Assembly: GCA_001643675.2 (NCBI GenBank)
Contig: LSRY02000001.1
Span: 248,001 to 312,000 of the forward strand
Origin: Monocercomonoides exilis
Lineage: Eukaryota > Preaxostyla > Oxymonadida > Polymastigidae
DNA: 64,000 nt
Direction of reading: 5' to 3'
The notes beneath the pieces were generated by a model. It saw only the letters and a program-made list of their open reading frames with translations, did not search any database and was not told where the DNA came from. Of this stretch, positions 1-9,061 are shown one piece after another; positions within the stretch are counted from its first letter, which is position 1; every line of letters starts with the position of its first letter. The position numbers were made by a program, and so were the translations under genes.

Positions 1-324
1 TTTGCAACCAATCGAATAATAGCCAATGTGCTTCCATCATTAGATGCATTTCCAAGTGATAACGGATATATAAACTTCAGGTACTTGAATGTCACATTTT
101 GCTTACAAGTAAACAGGTCCTTGCTTGAACCAGTATCACCATTTTCCTCAGTGGATGTACAATTTATTTCCACTAACTCAGGAGTCCCATTTCCACTTTG
201 TTTTCCTTGGATCATTAATGAAACGTTTTTATCAAATTCATTCACTCCTGCCACTAACGCGGGCGTATTATTTTCTTGCTTTATAATTGTAATGATGTAT
301 GAACTTGAACTTGTATCACCATTA
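1..324 (-). pseudogene. Beta-helix adhesin copy, part downstream of the DIRS insertion
   Basis: This is the continuation, on the minus strand, of a surface-protein gene whose 5' end lies at 5172-5018. Element A (325-5017) separates the two parts. Removing the element would join them in frame within AYDKL-NGDTSSSS. Bases 1-318 are, by eye, identical to the reverse complement of 5494-5811 in the intact copy, so the coded segment matches residues about 33-138 of that protein. The gene runs off the left edge of the window. The apparent plus-strand ORF at 28-345 is only the antisense of this segment. Confidence 0.85.
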
Positions 325-415
325 ATCAAAGCGCAAGCACTTTGATTTAAAAGAAAACATTCTCTCACTTCCTTCTCTTCTATTTACGAGAGATCATCAC
401 TTAAGGGTCAGTCAC
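325..415 (+). repeat. Left inverted terminal repeat of element A
   Basis: Bases 364-415 are a perfect inverted match to 4947-4998. Bases 325-393 are also complementary, apart from one base in the outer part (C versus T), to 4663-4731 in the ICR. The element starts at 325, directly after the target bases ATTA. Confidence 0.9.
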
Positions 416-431
416 GATCACTGATCTAAAA

Positions 432-1271
432 ATGATGATCCCTAACAATCCTCTGGGAACAGGACTTGCGGCCGAACCGAGCGCAGCTGCGCTGCCTGGT
501 GGTCCAACAAGCGGGTTTCCGACATTTCCCGGACCCTTTTCCGCTTCCCAACCTTCTTCTATTTCATCCTCACTCTCCCCACCTTCTACCACCCTTGGCG
601 AAGAAAAAGAAGAAGAAATTACACTGGAAAATTCGTTTCTTAAAATATTTGGTAGAGCACCGGAATTATCGTTATATGATCTTCCATTACCGGAACAGGA
701 GATAAATGACTTGGTTGCTTCGTTGAAGACAGAAGACTTATCCCCTTTCCTCCCTAATGCGCCTCCACCTTTTGTAAGGACTACCAGTCCGTACAAAGAC
801 GCCTTAGATCAAGCAGGAGAAAGATGTGAGACGTTTCTTTACCCCGCAATGAAACTTATTTTATTTGCCCATACGAAAACAAAAGATGATGAAGCTCAGA
901 GTGCCGTAGCGCAAGCATGTTTACTGCTTGCACAAGCCTTGAAAGAAGCCAGAAACGCTCGCATCCAAGCGAGATTTGGATTTACCGAAGCAGCGAGAAT
1001 GAAAGAGGATTCAGCATCACCGCTCCTAACGAAAAGGCAAAGTGATTTATTGGAAGAGGTCAGGAAAACCTCACAATCAACAGCGAAAAGATGGACTTCG
1101 TTCTCATTTAATTCCAAATCCTTTGGCAAAAGCAGATATGGAAAACATGAAAGCTACCAACGCCCTCGGTTTTTTCGTTCGGGTCCCCGGTCGTGGGCAG
1201 GGAGAAAAACCTCAAATACATACCGCAGAAGTCCTTCTCAAACGCGATCCAGGGGAACGGGAACCAACTAA
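432..1271 (+). CDS. gag: Gag-like ORF of element A
   Basis: This is a 279-residue ORF that starts with ATG just inside the left repeat. The N-terminus is rich in Pro, Ser, Gly and Ala (residues 1-60). A helical middle (residues about 75-200) is followed by a basic Arg/Ser/Lys-rich tail (from about 210) that could bind nucleic acid. No CCHC zinc knuckle is visible, which is common for DIRS Gag-like proteins. The position before the RT gene and the overlap with it (RT frame open at least from 1193) support the role. The RT frame is -1 relative to this one. By analogy the protein would package element RNA; sequence alone does not prove that. Confidence 0.7.
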   Translation: MMIPNNPLGTGLAAEPSAAALPGGPTSGFPTFPGPFSASQPSSISSSLSPPSTTLGEEKEEEITLENSFLKIFGRAPELSLYDLPLPEQEINDLVASLKTEDLSPFLPNAPPPFVRTTSPYKDALDQAGERCETFLYPAMKLILFAHTKTKDDEAQSAVAQACLLLAQALKEARNARIQARFGFTEAARMKEDSASPLLTKRQSDLLEEVRKTSQSTAKRWTSFSFNSKSFGKSRYGKHESYQRPRFFRSGPRSWAGRKTSNTYRRSPSQTRSRGTGTN

Positions 1272-3182
1272 GCCAGTCACCTTCAATTGTTGGAGGAAGA
1301 ACGGAATATTTTCGAGAAGCGTGGAGAATGATAGATGGAGAGAAGTTGGTAAAAAGAGGCGTCATTCCAATTTGGAAAAACAGGATAGCCAGGGAGAAAT
1401 TACTAAACTCAAAAATGGAAACATACAGCCCCCATCAATCAGGGGAAGCAACCAAAGCGATGGCAAAGCTGATCCAGAATCAGCTCGAAACGAACATAAT
1501 ACAAAAAATACAGAAAAGAAAGGTGAAACATTTAAATCCAGTGTTTGTGATAAAGAAAAAACAAGGGGGATGGAGACAAATTATCGATTGCAGAGCGTTG
1601 AACAATGCAACGAAGTCAATCCATTTCAAACTGGAGGATTACAGGTCACTAGAACGAATTATAACAAGAGGAGATTATGCAACAACTTTAGACCTAAGCC
1701 AGGCCTACTATTTAGTGAAAGTGGACGACAACTTCAAGCCGTTTCTTGCGTTCGAATTCAACGAAAATTACTACTGTTTCAACGGAATGCCATTTGGATA
1801 CAAAGATTCTCCAAGAATCTTTACAAAAATCATGAGGAAGGTGATACAATTCATCCGGGAGCAATGGAACGTAAGAGCAATCGCGTACCTCGACGATATT
1901 ATTCTTCTTCACCAAGACCAAAAGAAATTAAAATGGATAACTCAGAAAGTCGTTTCTCTTTTCGAAAGCCTTGGTCTTCTGGTAAACACAGAAAAGAGTC
2001 ATTTGATTCCCTCACAAACTTTCACCTATTTGGGTTTCGAGTGGAACACGCACCAGTTCAATGTAGCTCTGGAAATGATGAGAACGAAAGAACTTATAAA
2101 GGAATGTACCAGATGGAGGAGGAGGTCCCTCAGAGCGAAAGAAGTGAGAGTAAGAGACCTTGCAGCGTTCATTGGAAAGCTGAACGCTACAAGGTTCGTG
2201 GTTCGAGAAGCTTCTCTGTTTCTCTCAGATCTTTATCGCACTTTAAACAAAATGGTTTCGATGGTAGGATGGAGAGGGAAGATGAGGATCAACCAGTCCA
2301 TTCTCCCCAATCTAACCAAATGGATATCGAGGTTGAAAACCAACACGCCAAGACAACTATGCCCACTCTTTCTTCCAGATGCAACACTTACGACGGATGC
2401 TTCCAGAAAAGCTGTTGGAGCTTATTTAAGAATCGGAAACAGTATTTTGGATTTTCATCGCAGACTCCCCCTATTGGCAACGAAATCAAAGTTCAAACTA
2501 TCGGGAGATGTTCGCAATTTTGTCAGCTCTAACTCACTTCTCCCCAATTCTGTTATCCAATCGCATCCACAAACTACTTATCAGATCGGACAACTCAACA
2601 TCGGTGTTCAACCTGAACAGGTGGCGGGCAGGAGCGAATTTGAGAAGACTCCTATTGAAGATTTGGAAACAAACGCACACGATGCAGATTCAAGTGAAAG
2701 CGCAACACATCCCCGGTCAAAGAAACGAAAGGGCCGATTCTCTTTCCAGGCTAGAAAGGGGAGGCGACTATCAGATAAAGCAAGAATCCTACAAGGAGCT
2801 TGTAACGAAGATGAGATTGAACATAACGTTGGACGCTTTCGCCACAAAACAAAACAAGAAAGTGAGCAGATGGTGCGGGCCAGGAAGCCCGATAAACGAA
2901 GACGGTCTGCAGCAGCCTTGGCGAGGAGAGACAGTTCTTGCTCATCCTCCAATTCCTCTCATTCTTCCGACAATCAGGAAAATGATTCTCGAACGAGCTC
3001 GAGGTCTTCTCCTTCTTCCCGATTGGAAGGGACAAATATGGGAGCCGTTGTTGAAAAGAACGACCCATATAGAATGGATGTGGAAGAGCCAGAGCGAACT
3101 TCTTACCCCGGGACCATGGATGAAGAGGATGGATGCTTGCCTGCCACCAGGGAAGCTTCGAGTTGTACTGATGAATCCTTAG
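1193..3182 (+). CDS. Reverse transcriptase-RNase H of element A, one frame break near 2440
   Basis: RT motifs are clear: TLDLSQAY (motif A Asp, about 1681-1704) and YLDDIILL (motif C, about 1885). RNase H begins with TTDAS (about 2389). The rest of RNase H (SSNYRE, IRSDNST, HIPGQRNERADSLS) and the DIRS-typical C-terminal domain (DAFATKQN, WKGQIWEPLL) lie in the frame open at 2508-3182. That is one base out of register with the RT frame, so an indel lies at about 2433-2445. The upstream frame continues to 4612 and gives a 1139-codon ORF, but its middle part is an out-of-frame shadow. The first ATG in the RT frame is at 1328, inside the conserved region shared with element B. Expression by -1 shifting from gag is therefore likely. 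Confidence 0.85.
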
Positions 3183-4612
3183 CGATCAATGGAGAACACT
3201 GGTTCAAAGGAGTTTTGCAAACAAGAGGATTTCCAATGGATATATGTGATCTGTGCAAATCCAGTCTTTCGCCTTCGACGTGGCATGGGTACTTACTCAG
3301 TTATGCTCATTTCGGAGACCAGTGGACAAACTGCGGCTATGGTCTTTCTGTTGGAGATTGGTTCAATTGGGTCGTTAGATGTGCCGATGTTTTCCTTAAG
3401 CTTTTCAACAAGGGGCTGAAGGAGCAATCCCTTTGTAAAATACGATCTGCCATCTCTCTCATTTCTCAATTATTATTCGAGAGAAGTTTGGGAGATTACC
3501 CGCTTATGAAGCTTCTCTTCCGATCATTTAAAAGATTGGAAAGGAGGAAGAAGAAAAATAAGCCTGATATATGGAACCCCAAAATACTTCTTGATTATAT
3601 ATCGGGGCTAGGCGAGAACGCGAACTTATCCTTCACTACTCTCACGAAGAAAACAATTTGTCTTTGCATGCTATTCTCCGCCTGCCGGTTCACCGAGCTC
3701 GAGCGGATCAGTCTGAAACATTCTGCAGTGAGAGAAGATTCAATTGCATTGGATACTTCGCTGAAAACAGGACCCGAAAGAACAGACATTATAATACCGT
3801 TTCTCACAGATACTCCTTCAATATGTCCTGCCTCAGCAGTGTGTGAATTGTGGTCCAGAATAAGCAAACTTCAAGACAACCCTGACCACTTGTTTATTAA
3901 CGATCGCACAAAGATTCCACTTTCCGCAAGAGTGCTGAGAAAACTTGTTGCAAATCTCCTTCACGAGACAGGTATACCGAATTATTTTGGTCCTTACTCG
4001 ATAAAGCATGCTTCAATATCTGCATTGACAATGGCTGGACTACCAATAGCGCAAGTGGCAAAGTTCGCAAGGCTGTCTCCACGAAGCGATACCATTATTA
4101 ATTACTATTTTCAAAAAGATATCGCCACATCCTGTGCGAAAGTGATTGCAGATCAAGCGGCTATTAATGCAACTTCCTCCCAGACCCAGTCATCACCTTT
4201 AAGTCTGCAAACCCTTCGCAAACCAAAAATTACCTTTGATGACAATTCAAGTTCAGAAGATATTGAGGACTCTTCGTCAACTGACGAAGAGCAAGATGAG
4301 GAGGACTACAGTCTGAACTCAAAGTCTGACAACATCGAGAGCGAAAAAGGAATCAGGATCAGGTTGGAAAAACCTAATCTGCAATATGACAACAAAAGCC
4401 AAACGATCTACAACGACGAAGAAGAACCATCAAAGCCAGACTACGTGGAGGAGCCAGACGAGAACAGTCATAAAGAGTATGAAAGAAGGAATTTTCGTGA
4501 GAAAAGACTAGTTGGAGAAGTTGTCCAGAAGAAAACAATTGAGATAACAATTAAAACCAGAGCGCAAGCCAAACGTGAGCAACTCGAACAATTGCTGAGG
4601 GATGACAAATAA
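3116..4612 (+). CDS. Tyrosine recombinase of element A
   Basis: This ORF encodes a phage-integrase-type recombinase that would integrate the circular DNA form. An N-terminal helical domain (about 3190-3560) is followed by the catalytic domain. The first Arg is in SACRFTELERI (about 3670). The second box reads YSIKHASI (about 4000), with Lys where element B has Arg. The box ARLSPRSD and the nucleophile in INYYF (about 4100) follow. The tail (about 4250-4612) is acidic and then basic. The true start is uncertain: 3116 is an ATG in frame shortly before RT-RNase H ends (3182), and the frame is -1 relative to RNase H. The ORF ends at TAA 4610-4612. Confidence 0.8.
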   Translation: MDEEDGCLPATREASSCTDESLAINGEHWFKGVLQTRGFPMDICDLCKSSLSPSTWHGYLLSYAHFGDQWTNCGYGLSVGDWFNWVVRCADVFLKLFNKGLKEQSLCKIRSAISLISQLLFERSLGDYPLMKLLFRSFKRLERRKKKNKPDIWNPKILLDYISGLGENANLSFTTLTKKTICLCMLFSACRFTELERISLKHSAVREDSIALDTSLKTGPERTDIIIPFLTDTPSICPASAVCELWSRISKLQDNPDHLFINDRTKIPLSARVLRKLVANLLHETGIPNYFGPYSIKHASISALTMAGLPIAQVAKFARLSPRSDTIINYYFQKDIATSCAKVIADQAAINATSSQTQSSPLSLQTLRKPKITFDDNSSSEDIEDSSSTDEEQDEEDYSLNSKSDNIESEKGIRIRLEKPNLQYDNKSQTIYNDEEEPSKPDYVEEPDENSHKEYERRNFREKRLVGEVVQKKTIEITIKTRAQAKREQLEQLLRDDK

Positions 4613-4662
4613 GAGGTCAATCAAATAATAACAACAGCAGAGTATTCTCCCAATTATGGAAC

Positions 4663-4768
4663 TCTCTCGTAAATAGAAGAGAAGGAAGTGAGAGAATGTT
4701 TTCTTTTAAATCAAAGTGCTTGCGCTTTGATTGAAAAAGAAAATGTGAATCTCACTTCCTTCTCTTCT
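4663..4768 (+). repeat. Internal complementary region of element A
   Basis: 4663-4731 is complementary to 325-393 (one mismatch), and 4732-4768 is complementary to 4981-5017. The two outer ends of the element are therefore present here head to tail, as in a circle junction. Confidence 0.9.
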
Positions 4769-4946
4769 TCCGACACTCCCACCCTTATTATAAACAGATT
4801 CTGTTAATGACCCATCTTCCTTCTTCTTCAGGCGTGATATGTAATGAGCGCCATAACATTGTTATGTTTTTTAATGTTTCTATCCTTTTTAGCTATTTCA
4901 CATCACCGTTGTAATCTATTACTATTTTGCATTTCAGATCAGTTGG

Positions 4947-5017
4947 GTGACTGACCCTTAAGTGATGATCTCTCGTAAATAGAAGAGAAGGAAGTGAGAT
5001 TCACATTTTCTTTTTCA
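4947..5017 (+). repeat. Right inverted terminal repeat of element A
   Basis: 4947-4998 is the perfect 52-bp inverted partner of 364-415. 4981-5017 is copied in inverse in the ICR. The element ends at 5017, followed by target bases AGCTT. Confidence 0.9.
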
Positions 5018-5172
5018 AGCTTATCATATGCTCCTTTAATTGAATCCATAGGATTTCCTTCTGTTCCATCTCCACCCGATGATGCTTTACTTTTGACAAA
5101 CTTTTCTTCCACTTTTCCTTCTTCTGAATATATTGAAAGCACAACTTGCAAAAATACTAATTTCAAAAACAT
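5018..5172 (-). pseudogene. Adhesin copy, 5' part with signal peptide, cut by element A
   Basis: The minus-strand ATG at 5172 begins a typical secretion signal (MFLKLVFLQVVLSIYS). A Ser/Gly/Glu-rich stretch follows and then GAYDKL, where the coding sequence meets the right end of element A. The gene resumes at 324. The protein family is that of the 5399-9061 gene. This copy shows what the N-terminus of a full family member looks like. The intact gene lacks it. Confidence 0.8.
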
Positions 5173-5276
5173 TTTCAACTGATGTTCTTTTCTCAATGCA
5201 ATCAAAGATCGACGGACACATTAATTGCACAATCATTATTACCATTTATGGTCTATAACATACTTCGTATTTATTG

Positions 5277-5384
5277 GTATTTTCGAGTTTGCATAGAATT
5301 ATTGAACTATATTCGAGAACGCGTATTTTCAAATATTGCGTCCAAAAAAATGATTTCAATAATTCTATGCAAACTCGAAAATAC
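5277..5384. repeat. 30-bp perfect inverted repeat between the two adhesin copies
   Basis: Arms 5277-5306 and 5355-5384 are exact reverse complements with a 48-base spacer. The hairpin lies in the head-to-head gap between the two adhesin copies, directly upstream of the first ATG of the plus-strand gene. Confidence 0.9.
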
Positions 5385-5398
5385 AAGACTGTGTGTAA

Positions 5399-8300
5399 AT
5401 GTGTATGTTGCATGCATCAAAAATATCAAGTCGAAAAGGAAAAGTGGAAATTGAAAAGTCATATGAATCAAGAGGAGCATATGATAAGCTTAATGATACA
5501 AGTTCAAGTTCATACATCATTACAATTATAAAGCAAGAAAATAATACGCCCGCGTTAGTGGCAGGAGTGAATGAATTTGATAAAAACGTTTCATTAATGA
5601 TCCAAGGAAAACAAAGTGGAAATGGGACTCCTGAGTTAGTGGAAATAAATTGTACATCCACTGAGGAAAATGGTGATACTGGTTCAAGCAAGGACCTGTT
5701 TACTTGTAAGCAAAATGTGACATTCAAGTACCTGAAGTTTATATATCCGTTATCACTTGGAAATGCATCTAATGATGGAAGCACATTGGCTATTATTCGA
5801 TTGGTTGCAAATTCAGGGGGATCAACTCAAGTGTTGTCTGATCTTTCATTCAAGACAACAAAATCATCTTTCCTCTCACCTAATCTGACAATTAGCACTT
5901 GTCATTTCGAACGCCCAGAAACAGGTGTTGCAAGTATACATCTAGTGAAAGTGGAAGCAGGTGAATTCAACATGGAGGCAGTATCTTGTAAGGATGAAAC
6001 CAATATTGCAAAGTTTTCAGCCACTCCGTTTTTGTTTGAGGGAGCAACAAAAGTTACATTGATTGCATCGACATTGAGTAACATAGAGTCGAGTGCAAGT
6101 GCAGTGGTGAAGATTGTGGGAAATGATAGTGAGAAGATTGAAGTCAATGTCCATGGGTGTACATTTGCCAATTGCATATCAACAGAAAATGGAACTAATG
6201 CCACAAGTGGAGCATTGTATGTTGAAAGTGATCAATCAGATAGCAAATTTAATATTTCAGAAAGTTCACGAATTTCAAATGCAACAACAACATTTAAATC
6301 ATGTGAATGTGCCAATGGGAAATCAGGTGGGATATATCTGAAGATGACAAAAATTGATAGTGCAGAAAAACTGATATGGTCTGAGGAAGATAAATTGACA
6401 GTTAGAGGGTGCAAAGCTGGTTCAGATAAACAGACATTTTTGTATTTGGAAGTGCCTGATGACAAGTTCAAGGAAATTGCCGAAAAGATGAAAAAGAAAT
6501 TCGCTAAAAATTATGTGGAAGGAACAAATGACTGGTTTGTTGCAGCTAAGGGAACAAACAATGATGATATTGATTTTACTGCAGTATATTTTGATCCACA
6601 TGAGGCATATGTTCAAAGTGGAGGAAATGATGACACAGCAGATGGAACAAAAACAAAACCATTTAAAACAATAAAAAAAGCTTATGAATTATTTGCAGAT
6701 TCAAAAGGATCTGGAGAATTTTCCATTAAAATTATGAAAAACGAATCTGGCCAAGCAGTTACAGGGGAAGCTATTACATTCTCAAAAGAGACAGGAATAA
6801 CGATAGAAGGAGTGGTAGAAGCAGAGGAAAATGCAAACGAAGCTGAGACTAAAGTTGAGATTGATTGTAGCAATGTATCTGAAAAGGATTTATTCACCTG
6901 TCAAAAGACAGTGACATTCAAGAATTTGATATTCGATTTCAAATCAACACCTGGACAAGTAACAGATCAATCTGAAGGAAATGAAGGACCATATGCTTTG
7001 ATTCACGCTGATTCAGAATCAACATCTATTGAAATTGACACTTGTGATTTTAAGCAAACAACACCAGCTGCTCATTCAGATGGGATGCTTTCAAATACAG
7101 AGGAAGAAATAAAATTTCATCTTGTGAAAGTGAGTGCAGGAACATTGACAATGAATAATGTCGAATGCACTTCGGAGAACGAAGTGAAATTTTCAGAAAC
7201 ACCATTTTTGGCTGATGGAACAACAACAGCAGTGACAGATGTTTCATTAACATCATTGAATCTGAAGAAGATTACATCAAAAGATAGTGCTGTTATGAAA
7301 ATTGTTGGCAAAACAGACACAGCTATTTCAGTGAAATTGGACGCATGCTCATTCACAGAATGCAAATCGGAAGATGCAACAACAGAAACATGTGGAGCAC
7401 TTTATGTGAAGAGCGAACATGCAGAAAGTACATTCTCTATTGGAAACACTGGTAAAACAACATTTGAAAATTGCACATGTTCAAAAGGGAAATCAGGAGC
7501 AATATGTCTGGAAATGACAGCAATAACCAAAGCAGATGAACTGACATGGCCAGAAACAGGAGATAATTTGGTTTTCACAAGTTGCAAGGTTGAAGAGGCA
7601 GATACAATTTCTAATGCTGAAAAGAACACAGGATTATATTTGGATGTGCCAGTCAGCCTTCACAGAGATATGGCAATAGCGATGAAGCAAAGCTTTGCAT
7701 CTGGATACAAGAAAGGAATGAATAAAAACAATGTTATTGCAAAAGGAGCAGAAGATAACACTGAAGTTGATTTCACAGAAGTGTATTTTGATCCTAATAC
7801 AAATGTGTATGTGAGTGCTACAGCAGACAATGATAGCAATGATGGATTGAGCTATGAAAAGCCAAAGAAAAAGCTGAATTCAGCATACAATTTGCTTGGA
7901 GAGGGTGTTGGAGGAGAAAAGTTCAAGATCAACATCATCAAAACAGAAAATGCACACCAAGCTGCAGCTGTTACACTTGAGAAATTTTCATTGATAACGA
8001 TCGTGGGCGTAACCAAAGCTAATGAAGAAGAATCAGAAACAGAAGTGGAGATCGATTGCAATGTTGAATCAGACAGTCATTTGTTCACATGCAAGAGTGA
8101 AGTTGAGTTCAGAGGAATTTCCTTCATTTTCCCATTGTCATTGGATAAGACAAAGGAATCAAATGCCGATCCACATTCATTGATTGTTGCAGGTGGTGCA
8201 GGTGCTGAGCTGAGTATTGTGAACTGCAAATTTGTGAGACCAGAACCAGATGCACCCAGTAATGATGAAGAAATCGCCATAATCCATCTTGTAAAAGTGA

Positions 8301-9061
8301 CAGAAGGAGAACTTACAATGAGTGGAGTTGAATGCAAGGGCAATAATGAAGTGAAATTCCAAGAATCGTTGTTTGTTATTAGCGAATCCTCTTCAGTCAA
8401 ATTTGATACAGTTGAGATCAACAAAGTGAGTGTGACAGATGGAGCAGTAATCAACATTCTAGACGCCGCTGATAAAGCTTCGACTGTTAAAATAGAAGGG
8501 TTGACCATGAATGAAGTGAAATCATCGAAGGGATTGTCTGCAGGTGTTATGATCAAGATGGCTGATAATGGTTCAAAAGTGGAAATGGGAAGAGAAAAGA
8601 AATGTTCATTCAAATCGTGCGAAGCAGCAAGTGGAAAGGCAGGAGCTATTCTCATTGAAGTGAAAGATGCGGTTGGTAATTTGAAACTTCCGGGTGAAGG
8701 CAAACTTGAGTTAGGTGACAACAAAGGGAAAGATTCATCGGTGGCATCACTGTGCATCATTGCTCCAGACTTTGATAAGTTCAGCCAACAGAAAGACTCC
8801 TTTGAGTTTGCAAAGGATTACAACGATAACAACAAAGGATGGGTTGTGGGGGCAAAAGAAGAAGGCGGTGATCTTGAAGATGTGTATGAGAAATACCTGA
8901 AGCACAAAGAACCGAAAGATGAGCCAGAACCAGAAAGGAAGAAGTCAAATGCGGGAACTGTGGTTGCTATTGTTGTTCCTATTGTGGTTGTGGTGATTGT
9001 GGTGGTTGTTGTGATTATTGCAATTGTTGTTGTCAGGAAGAAAAGGTCTCGGAGCAACTAA
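5399..9061 (+). CDS. Large beta-helix-type surface protein with C-terminal membrane anchor
   Basis: This 1220-residue protein has about three long repeats. Two begin with the pectin-lyase-like signature VYV(S/Q)..(N)D...DG....KP.K.....AY at residues about 402 and 801. A degenerate first unit covers residues about 25-400. Each unit repeats LFTC..(V)F, a Cys/Thr-rich segment and a .FKSCE...GKAGAI-type rung, typical of parallel beta-helix adhesins. The C-terminus has an unbroken Val/Ile membrane helix (residues about 1184-1212) and a short basic tail (RKKRSRSN), so most of the protein should face outside. No signal peptide precedes it: the frame is closed by TAA just before 5399, and the disrupted sister gene (5172) has a signal where this one differs. 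The gene may be 5'-damaged, have an unseen first exon, or be a silent donor copy. Receptor and function are unknown. Confidence 0.8.
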   Translation: MCMLHASKISSRKGKVEIEKSYESRGAYDKLNDTSSSSYIITIIKQENNTPALVAGVNEFDKNVSLMIQGKQSGNGTPELVEINCTSTEENGDTGSSKDLFTCKQNVTFKYLKFIYPLSLGNASNDGSTLAIIRLVANSGGSTQVLSDLSFKTTKSSFLSPNLTISTCHFERPETGVASIHLVKVEAGEFNMEAVSCKDETNIAKFSATPFLFEGATKVTLIASTLSNIESSASAVVKIVGNDSEKIEVNVHGCTFANCISTENGTNATSGALYVESDQSDSKFNISESSRISNATTTFKSCECANGKSGGIYLKMTKIDSAEKLIWSEEDKLTVRGCKAGSDKQTFLYLEVPDDKFKEIAEKMKKKFAKNYVEGTNDWFVAAKGTNNDDIDFTAVYFDPHEAYVQSGGNDDTADGTKTKPFKTIKKAYELFADSKGSGEFSIKIMKNESGQAVTGEAITFSKETGITIEGVVEAEENANEAETKVEIDCSNVSEKDLFTCQKTVTFKNLIFDFKSTPGQVTDQSEGNEGPYALIHADSESTSIEIDTCDFKQTTPAAHSDGMLSNTEEEIKFHLVKVSAGTLTMNNVECTSENEVKFSETPFLADGTTTAVTDVSLTSLNLKKITSKDSAVMKIVGKTDTAISVKLDACSFTECKSEDATTETCGALYVKSEHAESTFSIGNTGKTTFENCTCSKGKSGAICLEMTAITKADELTWPETGDNLVFTSCKVEEADTISNAEKNTGLYLDVPVSLHRDMAIAMKQSFASGYKKGMNKNNVIAKGAEDNTEVDFTEVYFDPNTNVYVSATADNDSNDGLSYEKPKKKLNSAYNLLGEGVGGEKFKINIIKTENAHQAAAVTLEKFSLITIVGVTKANEEESETEVEIDCNVESDSHLFTCKSEVEFRGISFIFPLSLDKTKESNADPHSLIVAGGAGAELSIVNCKFVRPEPDAPSNDEEIAIIHLVKVTEGELTMSGVECKGNNEVKFQESLFVISESSSVKFDTVEINKVSVTDGAVINILDAADKASTVKIEGLTMNEVKSSKGLSAGVMIKMADNGSKVEMGREKKCSFKSCEAASGKAGAILIEVKDAVGNLKLPGEGKLELGDNKGKDSSVASLCIIAPDFDKFSQQKDSFEFAKDYNDNNKGWVVGAKEEGGDLEDVYEKYLKHKEPKDEPEPERKKSNAGTVVAIVVPIVVVVIVVVVVIIAIVVVRKKRSRSN

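Larger units (their letters stand above)
325..5017 (+). mobile_element. DIRS-like tyrosine-recombinase retrotransposon, element A
   Basis: This is a complete 4.7-kb element with the DIRS layout: split inverted ends, gag-like ORF, reverse transcriptase plus RNase H, tyrosine recombinase, then an internal complementary region (ICR). The inner ends share a perfect 52-bp inverted repeat (364-415 and 4947-4998). The ICR (4663-4768) is the reverse complement of the left outer end (325-393) joined directly to the reverse complement of the right outer end (4981-5017). That is what the known DIRS circular-intermediate model predicts, and it fixes both boundaries. No target duplication is seen. One frame break in RNase H and a Lys in place of the recombinase's second Arg suggest this copy may be inactive. 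Confidence 0.92.

Noticed and set aside
28-345. A plus-strand 105-residue ORF at the left edge.
   Set aside because: It is the antisense of the disrupted adhesin copy; the same antisense ORF occurs over the intact copy.
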